Positions 57,901-64,000 of a DNA stretch of 64,000 bases are shown piece after piece; the stretch's first letter is position 1; each line of letters opens with the position of its first letter. The stretch is from Girardinichthys multiradiatus. Taxonomy: Eukaryota; Chordata; Actinopteri; Cyprinodontiformes; Goodeidae. Made by a program: the position numbers and the translations under genes. Below the pieces are notes generated by a model. The model saw only the letters and a program-made list of their open reading frames with translations, did not search any database and had not been told where the DNA came from. The DNA lies in the NCBI RefSeq assembly GCF_021462225.1, contig NC_061805.1:26677958-26741957 (forward strand), written 5' to 3'.

Positions 57901-60900
57901 AAATGCGGCTCAATATAGAACATCTGTGTATCCGTTAACACCTGAATCTAAACACCTGTGGGTCTGAGTGTGAGCGCGTATGTGCATACAAGGTTTCTCC
58001 ATAAAAATATGCAGTAGTGAGTCTGAGGAGCCACAGACCGCCCCCCTGAACCCGGGACAGATACGGAGGAGATCCAAGCCACAGACATCCAAAGGCCCCC
58101 CAGAGCACAGGAACCCCAGGAGGGACCACCGCCGGGACTACTGTAACCCCCCCAGAGAGGAGCAGCGGAGAATCCCAGGGAAACCACCCAGCAGCCACAG
58201 TGCCGAAGCCCCAGGGAGCTGCAGGGCTGTCCCAGGGCCCGCCAGCAGCGGGCCCTGTGGGCAGATCCAGCCCGAGCAGGCCGAGCAGATCCAGCCATGC
58301 ATTCAGAGACCCGAGACCCCAGGACATATCACTCCCCAATCGGAGGCTCGAGCGAGCCCAGGGATCCAGGCCCCAGCAAGCAGCCACCAGGAGTGAGCCA
58401 GCACACACCAAAGCACGCAGCCCCGGATACCGAGAACCACAAATACACTGGCAGGCAGAGACACCAACCACCGGCAGGTAGTGTGGCGGGGATGGAATAG
58501 GCCCCACATTTGATGGGGGCCTAAACTGATCCAGGAGAGGGAGCTGCCCAAGACCCAACCTGACACAAAAAACAGACACACACAATCACAATCACACATT
58601 CCCACCCTCATGTGTACACATAAAAACACTCACACCACTCACCCAACGTAAAGACAAACAGCAACAGACGTCGTACACTCACTCACACTCCCCATACATA
58701 CTCTATACTCCCAGGTCCAGGCTCCAATTCCAATACGCATAAGGACAACCAGACCCAGGAGGTGGTCCCCTTCCCTCCGGGGGTGGAGACAGGCAGACCG
58801 CCCCTGAACCTGGTCTGGGCTAGCCCGGGCTCGTGCCTGAACCTGAGTGACCCCGGCCCGGACCCTGACCCCCCGCCCCGACCCCAGTCCCCAACAACCC
58901 CCATCCTCATCCGGGGAGGGGGCCATGAACAAAAGAGGGGTCTACATGGTCCAAACAAGCCCGCCAACCAGAGCTGCCACAGAATAAAATAGTTCAAACC
59001 CCCAATGAGTTCCAATTCCAACCACATGAGCCCTCCACCCCCAATGAATCTCCCCACTGGGCCACCCCAAACCAGGACACATGCCCCTGAACCCAAACGC
59101 CATGAATGAGCTTCATCCCTGAAAGGCTGACGAAGAAACACCCACACAGTGCAAGCTCCACACACAGCCTGCTCCAAGCACCCCCACCACACAGGCACAA
59201 CAGGGCAGACACCGTCGAGCACCGAACTCACAACGGAGCCCCCGACCCGACACCAAGACGGGACAAACTCAACCGGCAAGAGGTCCCCGGCCAGCGGCAG
59301 GCACTTGAGGCCGGCGTCCCCCACCCCACCCCCGCAACCACACAGACACACCACATCACTGGCACTGAAACGATAGCCCAGGTAGAAACATCATCCAGCT
59401 CAGCTCTACGATCACCGCTCAGCCGATCCAAATGCCAGTGACCCCACATCCAAGAAGAGGACACAACCCCCTCATCCCACACGCTGCAGTCCCCCACGCC
59501 ACCCCCTAGCCCACCACCCTGATCCCACCCCCAGACACAACAGTCAGCAGAGCAGCACACCGCCAAGCCCAACCAAGCATTAGGCCTCCATCAGCAGCCG
59601 CAGCCAATCAGTCCGTGACAGGGAAACATGCACCAGCCGGGTAACTGGGCCGGGCAGGCCAACCGCTCCAGGCCAAGCACATCTCATCAGCCACCCCAGT
59701 GCGGGCACCAGACATGCTCCGCCGCACCACCCACCTGACCGCCAACTGTAGCCCTGCACCCGGCCAGGGGCAAGAGCCACAGAAGGAAGCATTGGAGGAA
59801 GGCCACCACAGCACACCAAGGACTGGGCACCCTGCCAACCCCACACCCACACCCTGGAGGAGCCCCAGGATGCCAGCCACCCACCATCCTGCACGGCACA
59901 CCCCACCGCACCAAGCAAGCTGGCCAGCCCCTCCATCAAAGCGAAGCCACATCTCAATCCACACTGCACACCTCCCGGCCAAGACCCCCTCGCCGGAGCC
60001 CGACGCCTCCCCAACTGACGGACCGGGCACCGAAGCCAGGGGCCGAGATCCAAGGCAATCCAAATGATCCCAAGAGAGCCGAAGAGCCAGCCCCAGCACC
60101 AGACAGCCCCCAAGACCCAAACCTCAACCCCAGCCCAGAACCCGACCAGAAGGGCCGCTCCCTCTCCCGTCCTCCAAAACCAGACGGCAAACAGCAAACG
60201 AGGGTGGGAAAAGACCCCAAGCCTATCTATGCCTGCTCAAATGTGGTATTGATGTGTGTTGTTGTAGTATGCATTTAAAAATAAAAATGGGTGGGGAAGT
60301 GGGTCTGCCACACCTCACCCAGAACCCTAAATGTCTACATGCAACTTAACACTAGAACTCCCAGGGCCGTCAATTTGACGGTTTTGAAAGTTTGACTTGC
60401 CATAACTCTGGTTTATTAAAACTCTTATCTTCCTGGCATCCTGACTTTTTCTAAACCTGTGTCCTATGTCTCTATTTAAAAAAAATAACAAAGTAACACC
60501 ACCCCACCCAACACGGTGCCCAAGGAAAAGACACCAGCCTAACAAGCAGAAGGGCAGCAAAGAAAGGCCACAGCACGCACAGCAAAGATGCAGAACCACC
60601 AACATCCATGCCAGCCAAGCAGAAACGACATTGCCAAGCCAAGCTGTGGTTCCCCCCTAGCCAACGCCACAGCAACACCACACATCCTTCAATACATCGG
60701 TAGGGGCAAGGTGGAGACCACCAACCCCAAGCACACATCACCCACCAGTTTTCCAATTCATGAGGATAGTTTTCTTAGCAATACATAAGGCCATTCATTC
60801 TTTAGAAATGTGTCAACCTCCTCTCACTATGCTTGTCAGCTTAATGCTTTTGTGGTTTAGCTGCTGTTGCCTTCAATCACTTCCACTTTGTTATATTGCC

Positions 60901-63538
60901 ACCAGCAATGGCCTGGATATTTATTGGTGTGTAAATTTCATGACTGAACTTATTACACAGGTGGCGTCCTATCACAGTACCATGCTAAAATTTAAAGAGG
61001 TCCTATGAGTGACCCGTTCTTTAACAACATGTTAAAGAACGGGTCACATGTTTGTAGATGTTTCACTTTATACACCTTTGGCCATGGAAATGATTATAGC
61101 ACCTGATTTCAGTAATCTAGAGGGTATTCTTTTGACAAAAAAAGGTATTTCAAAATTCACAGGGAACATAAAGAGAAGTACATATTGCACAGTGACTGAT
61201 TAAATTGAGTTTTAGCATGTACAAACTAAAGAGCATTCTCTGATTTAACATCTGAAGATTTGTAAAGTAGTTTTACAGACAGTAAGAGAAAAGGTTGTTA
61301 ACAGCACACAGAGAGTTTCTTGAAAGCTGAAGTATAACTAATATGACATGTGCATTTCAGTTATTTGCAGTGCTAGATTGCAAGGCTTTTGCTGTGTAGA
61401 TGGGTTTTTTTTACCATTAAGTCTCATGTTCTTGCTATTTGCCACTGTAAAAGCAAGGTGATATTTATTGTAATTACAGCTCAGCTGAACAATGTTGACT
61501 TACAACACGTGTCCACTGTGGCTCAGGTTCCATATTTGCCCTCCAGTAAAGACCAGACACAGAATGTTATGAAGCTGCTTGAGGGGCGAAGAGGTCGCTT
61601 AGCAGATCTGGGAGCTGGAGATGGAAGATTGGTGAGTGAAGAGACACGTTCTTTATCAAAATGTGTAATGGCAAATAGAACGGGTGCTCTCTTTGCTGCC
61701 TTGTTTGTTGTGGTTAAATTGTACACACTGCTGTGATTTTTTTTCCAGGTATTTGCTGCCTCTTCTGTTGGTTTTCAGTGCACAAGGTTTGAGATTAACT
61801 CAGTTTTAGTGGCATATGCGAGGAGCAAAGCCTATTGGAGAGGAATACCTTCCAGCCAGGCAGTCTTTGTTAAAAAAGACCTCTGGAAGGTAAGGCCAAG
61901 ATACAAATATATCGTTGTGCCTTGCAGAAATATTCATTAACATTAATTTGAGAAGCAGTTAGTGTTCTAGTCAGGTAAGACCATATTATACATTTTGGCC
62001 AACATAAAAACATATTAGTGCAGGAAAACTATCACTGCACAATTTTCTGAACATATTCTGGGGTAATCCTTTCTTCAATAGAGACAGCCTGGTCTAAGTT
62101 AATTTGAAGCTAGATGGAACCAATGACAGGGCAGTTCTTGAGGAAGACATATAAGAGACTATGGTGGAGGACCATCTTCCAGCAGGACAACAACTCTTAA
62201 CGTGAGGCCAGAGATACAAGGGAAAGGGTTAGTTCAAAGCATGTGTTAAAATGACCCAAGGTCCAGACTTAAATCTGTTGTGAGACTTGGAAATTGTGGT
62301 TCACAGATACTACCCATCCAATCTGGCTGGGCTGAAGAGCGTTTTCAAATTAGAATGTGCAAAATAATTAAGTTTATAGATTTGCAAAGCTGGTTTAGAC
62401 ATACCCCAAAACAATTGCTGCCGTAATAGCAGCAGAAGGGAGTTAAACAAAGTATTTATTCAGGGCGACTGAATACAACTGCATGTGCATGCCAAAACAT
62501 TTTAGAGTTTTGTAGAATTAGAAAACCATGTTGCCTTTTCCTTCCACTTCACAATTATGCCCCATGTTGTGTTGGTCTGTCACCTAAAATCCAAATAAAA
62601 TACATGAAACTTTGTGGTTATAATATGAAAAAGTGAGTTTTGAAAGTCACTATATGTGATCAAAGTCCTAAATGTCTCATTCTTCTGTCTTAGACCGATT
62701 TGTGTTCATACAACAATGTTACAGCTTTCCTTGCTCCAGGGGTGGTAAGAAGTTTTCCAATTAAAATTTTGTCTTCACTGTTGGAATAATTGAATATAAA
62801 TTTATCTTATATTTTCTCCTATTCTTTAACTTGACTATTTGATCTCATAACCTTTCATGATGTTTGTGTGAGTAAAGGATGTGTGAGTTTGTCTGCAGGC
62901 AAAGGTCATAAATGGTGCTGAGCTAGCAGAGAAGGAAGCAGTCCAGTTGAGGAGGTCATAAAGATGAAGGCTGATTACACTCAACAAAAGGCACAACTGG
63001 CCCTGGAAGCTGAAAGGGGACTGTGGAAATGTGTTGTTAATGTATAAAGCTGTTTATGACCTGTTTATGATGCAGTTGTTGTTTCCCCCCATCCTTTAGA
63101 GAACAATGTTTTTGTAAACTAGGGACCCCCGAAAGACAATAAAAAGAGGAAGCGGTCGGATAGGCTTCAGAGTGGTGCGAGATCTGTAACTGAGCACACC
63201 TTGACCGTTTCTCCTCGCAAAGCGAGTAAATACCTAATACTTTGTCTCTCTTTTCTTTTTGTGATGTTAATAAATATTGTTAGGTGGTTTAAACCTGACA
63301 TTCACTTCATATTTGCTACTATATTATGTATTATTTTAATTGTTAACAGATGGAGCTGCTGAGAGAGAAGCTGCTGAAGGAGCTTCTTCAGGATGCTCTG
63401 GTCATTTCTTGTCGTTTTCCTTTCCCTAACTGGCCCCGAAAATCAAATGTCGGCTCTGGACTTGACCAGGCCTTTGCTTATGAGATCAGCTTTGTGCGTT
63501 CACACCTGAGAAATCCACCAAAGACAGAGATGAAATAA
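54927..63538 (+). CDS. antkmt: FAM173-family mitochondrial protein-lysine methyltransferase, ANTKMT-like
   Basis: Predicted S-adenosylmethionine-dependent enzyme that methylates a lysine of the mitochondrial adenine-nucleotide translocase. Five coding exons: 54927-55094, 61527-61631, 61749-61889, 62694-62744, 63350-63538. They join in phase to 217 residues (human paralogs about 230). One membrane segment (residues 23-43, ending GLYGLWSVF) is followed by PGFRKIP, then VPYLPSSKDQTQNVMKLL, SAM motif I DLGAGDGRL (83-91), the motif-II acidic FEIN (Glu106), KKDLWK, TAFLAPGV and CRFPFPNW. GLYGLWS, PGFRKIP and FLAPGV favour ANTKMT over ATPSCKMT. Oddities: donor 1 is weak (ATG|gtacaa); FEINSVLVAYAR replaces the usual ELNPWLV core; intron 1 is 6.4 kb and packed with transposons. 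The start was chosen as the first ATG after the acceptor at 54906; an upstream in-frame ATG at 54888 would lie in the intron. Confidence 0.8.
55424..56115 (-). pseudogene. Degraded Tc1-like transposase fragment
   Basis: On the - strand, broken frames give MVWGCFSGVGVGTVVRVKGT (from about 55916), QHD-like and NPDLN-like stretches around 55750, and a C-terminal block NVPLENLSKTPINTLL ending in EAVIAAKSG (about 55610-55520). These are the standard catalytic landmarks of a Tc1 transposase in order, with multiple frameshifts and stops. A family distinct from the other elements here, and much older. Confidence 0.75.
56312..57581 (+). mobile_element. Structurally intact Tc1-like transposon with DD36E spacing
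   Basis: 1270 bp with TA duplications (56310-56311 and 57582-57583) and perfect 31-bp inverted termini starting CAGGGGTTGGACAATGAAAC. It holds one uninterrupted transposase frame. It sits in intron 1 of the ANTKMT-like gene, in the same orientation, directly downstream of an older, degraded Tc1-like fragment. Clean ends, perfect TIRs and an open frame indicate a recent insertion. Confidence 0.95.
56498..57529 (+). CDS. Tc1/mariner transposase, full length, DD36E
   Basis: 343 residues, normal for Tc1-like transposases. It would bind the terminal repeats and cut and paste the element at TA sites in the nucleus. Visible in order: N-terminal helix-turn-helix (GQIVGACLAGASVTKTASLC, residues 10-29, with SRATVSRVM following); basic GRKRKLS (57-63), a GRPR-like hinge; a second HTH (TTAAQITAELN); then the RNase-H-like core with Asp152 (LFSDES), Asp243 (QDDNAP) and Glu280 (NIIEPLW). 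Thirty-six residues separate Asp243 and Glu280, against 34 in classical Tc1. HGGGSVMVWAA and the terminal KGGPTPY are typical. No stop or frameshift. Whether it is transcribed as its own unit or only as intron is unknown. Confidence 0.93.
   Translation: MGDIPEFKRGQIVGACLAGASVTKTASLCDVSRATVSRVMSAYHQEGRTTSNRINCGRKRKLSERDVRVLTRIVSKKHKTTAAQITAELNVHLNSPVSTRTVRRELHRVNIHGQAAIAKPLVIHANAKRRFQWCKERKSWAVDNVKHVLFSDESTFTVFPTFGRVTVWRSPKEEYHPDCCMPRVKHGGGSVMVWAAISWHSLGPILVLDGRVTAKDYRTILEDHVHPMVQTLYPEGGAVYQDDNAPIHTARLVKDWFDEHESEVEHLPWPAQSPDLNIIEPLWGVLEERVRKRFPPPVSRSDLATILQEEWLKIPLTTVQDLYMSFPRLIDAVLAAKGGPTPY
57660..57960. other. Purine-rich stretch leading into the C-rich block
   Basis: About 57690-57800 is almost pure A/G on the + strand (ggaaagaaaaaaaaaagaag and similar). 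It is followed by mixed sequence with no recognisable gene. It may be the edge of the same unit as the adjacent C-rich block. Confidence 0.4.
57960..60245. repeat. C-rich, G-poor strand-asymmetric block of unknown nature
   Basis: About 2.3 kb in intron 1 of the ANTKMT-like gene, dominated by C and A on the + strand with few T. Long open frames on both strands are a by-product of this composition: the - strand ones read as Gly/Trp/Val/Leu-rich with no recognisable fold. No terminal repeats, tandem unit or coding domain is visible by eye. Probably repetitive or transposon-derived, judged from its sharp compositional edges against AT-rich intron. A similar C-rich piece continues at 60490-60750. 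Confidence 0.5.
60350..60490 (+). mobile_element. piggyBac-like terminal fragment
   Basis: TTAA at 60346-60349, the target site of piggyBac elements, is directly followed by CACTAGAACTCCCAGGG. Then comes a palindrome CCGTCAATTTGACGG (60367-60381) and ttgacttgccataactctgg, a sequence I associate with fish piggyBac ends. No transposase and no mirrored right end with TTAA is visible, so only one terminus remains. Confidence 0.5.
60490..60760. repeat. Second C-rich piece
   Basis: Resumes the C/A-rich composition of 57960-60245 after the piggyBac-like fragment (accaccccacccaacacgg; ccacagcacgcacagc). Ends sharply at about 60750, where AT-rich sequence returns. Perhaps one block split by the insertion. 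No gene recognised. Confidence 0.4.
60760..61526. other. Right part of ANTKMT-like gene intron 1
   Basis: AT-rich; apart from the hairpin at 61009-61047 nothing is recognised. An alternative acceptor (taattacag at 61479) would add 16 codons, but these match no family member. Confidence 0.5.
61009..61047. repeat. Perfect 18-bp inverted repeat (hairpin, 3-nt loop)
   Basis: GTGACCCGTTCTTTAACA, loop ACA, then TGTTAAAGAACGGGTCAC: fully complementary arms, 39 nt in total. In intron 1 of the ANTKMT-like gene, about 480 bp before its second coding exon. Confidence 0.95.
62060..62650 (+). mobile_element. Degraded Tc1-like remnant in the ANTKMT-like gene, intron 3
   Basis: Contains ccatcttccagcaggacaacaact (about 62168, the Gln-Asp-Asp-Asn second-Asp region) and cccaaggtccagacttaaatctg (about 62258, the Pro-Asp-Leu-Asn region). 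The 3' segment tgttgtgttggtctgtcacctaaaatccaaataaaatac (about 62564) follows. Sense to the gene; all frames broken. Confidence 0.65.
62897..63300 (+). mobile_element. Endogenous-retrovirus-like 3' end: polypurine tract plus LTR
   Basis: A purine tract tgaaagggga (63011-63020) immediately precedes a segment that starts TGTGG (63022) and ends CTGACA (63300). It is 279 bp, TG...CA bounded, with a TATA-like tataaag, a poly(A) signal aataaaaag (about 63139) and a T/C-rich downstream part. This is the layout of a short retroviral LTR with the polypurine tract 5' of it. About 120 bp upstream has no intact frame. No gag, pol or env gene remains and no target duplication was identified. Located in the last intron of the ANTKMT-like gene, 50 bp before its last exon, in sense orientation. 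An old, non-coding copy. Confidence 0.6.
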
Positions 63539-64000
63539 GTCACAAGCTCTTTCCAACCATGCACTAAATCATTTGTTTTTTTAATGCAAAACGCAGAATA
63601 ATGTTTCTTTAAAGAGTTTGAATCTACTGATGGATGTGTAATCATTTCAATGATGAGAGAGTAGCTAAAGCTTTTGTTCTGTATTTACACTTTCATAATC
63701 CACTGAGTCTATTTTATACCGATGATTTGTGAAAAATTTGAATCATCATATTTACTTAAAAAAATTACCTAACACTGAGTATGTATGAGCTGTCTAATGT
63801 TCATTGCACAGTTTAATAAATGTTTCAGAAGACAATACATAATCTGAATATACTATTAAATTGAATTTTAAGGAGTTCGGCAATTTTGCTGTGTATTTTT
63901 TAGAGAACATGACTAAAATTGTGACAGAATCTTTGTCTACATGAAAATAAAGAAAAAGGATTTAAAACTTTTTTTTATTATGACCCATATTCATTTTGTG
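63539..64000 (+). other. antkmt: 3' UTR of the ANTKMT-like gene
   Basis: Follows the TAA at 63536-63538. AATAAA signals occur at 63815-63820 and 63946-63951. AT-rich with no other gene visible up to the window edge. Confidence 0.6.

Noticed and set aside
57935..60197. Three long - strand open frames (216, 223 and 205 codons) rich in Gly, Trp, Val and Leu, and matching Pro/His/Thr-rich + strand frames
   Set aside because: All follow from the C-rich, T-poor composition, which removes stop codons; no domain, no family resemblance, and overlapping frames on both strands look alike.
61481..61526. Alternative acceptor after taattacag, adding residues before VPYLPSS in the methyltransferase
   Set aside because: The family reads directly from the PGFRKIP region into a Pro-Phe/Tyr-Leu-Pro motif; the added residues have no counterpart.

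Overview
This is vertebrate nuclear DNA, almost certainly from a teleost fish. It has spliced genes with conserved GT/AG junctions, AT-rich introns, several generations of Tc1/mariner transposons, a tRNA-derived SINE and a LINE fragment. The species cannot be fixed from the sequence; a percomorph is my best guess.

Three protein-coding genes are present. (1) pde4d, a cAMP-specific phosphodiesterase, runs on the + strand from the left edge to 26028. Fourteen coding exons (4258-26028) encode UCR1, UCR2, the catalytic domain and an acidic tail (688 residues visible). Long-form first exons lie outside the window. Two internal alternative first exons are recognisable: a PDE4D1-like start at 11357, contiguous with the exon at 11490, and a PDE4D6-like super-short start at 18771. 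(2) rab3c, a synaptic-vesicle Rab GTPase, runs on the - strand (four coding exons, 37778-49033, 219 aa). (3) An ANTKMT/FAM173-type mitochondrial lysine methyltransferase runs on the + strand (five coding exons, 54927-63538, 217 aa). pde4d and rab3c are tail to tail, the same arrangement as human PDE4D/RAB3C. rab3c and the methyltransferase gene are head to head around a GC-richer interval at about 51.2-52.6 kb.

Most of the rest is introns, UTRs and mobile-element debris. Notable elements: two copies of one DD34E Tc1-like transposon in opposite orientation (1359-2942 and 32450-34059), each broken by different lesions; one structurally intact Tc1-like element with a 343-aa transposase and DD36E spacing inside intron 1 of the methyltransferase gene (56312-57581); two copies of a MITE built on GGTCCGGACC palindromes; a 63-bp collapsed Tc1-type element; a 2.5-kb C-rich/G-poor block of unknown nature (57960-60245) next to a piggyBac-like terminus; and a retrovirus-like LTR fragment in the last intron of the methyltransferase gene.

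Functionally, pde4d ends cAMP/PKA signals and rab3c acts in regulated exocytosis. The methyltransferase is predicted to be a mitochondrial enzyme unrelated to either, so its neighbourhood looks positional. No operon, CRISPR array or prokaryote-like system is present. The most unusual items are the intact DD36E transposon, the conserved alternative pde4d promoters, the strand-asymmetric C-rich block and two perfect hairpins.
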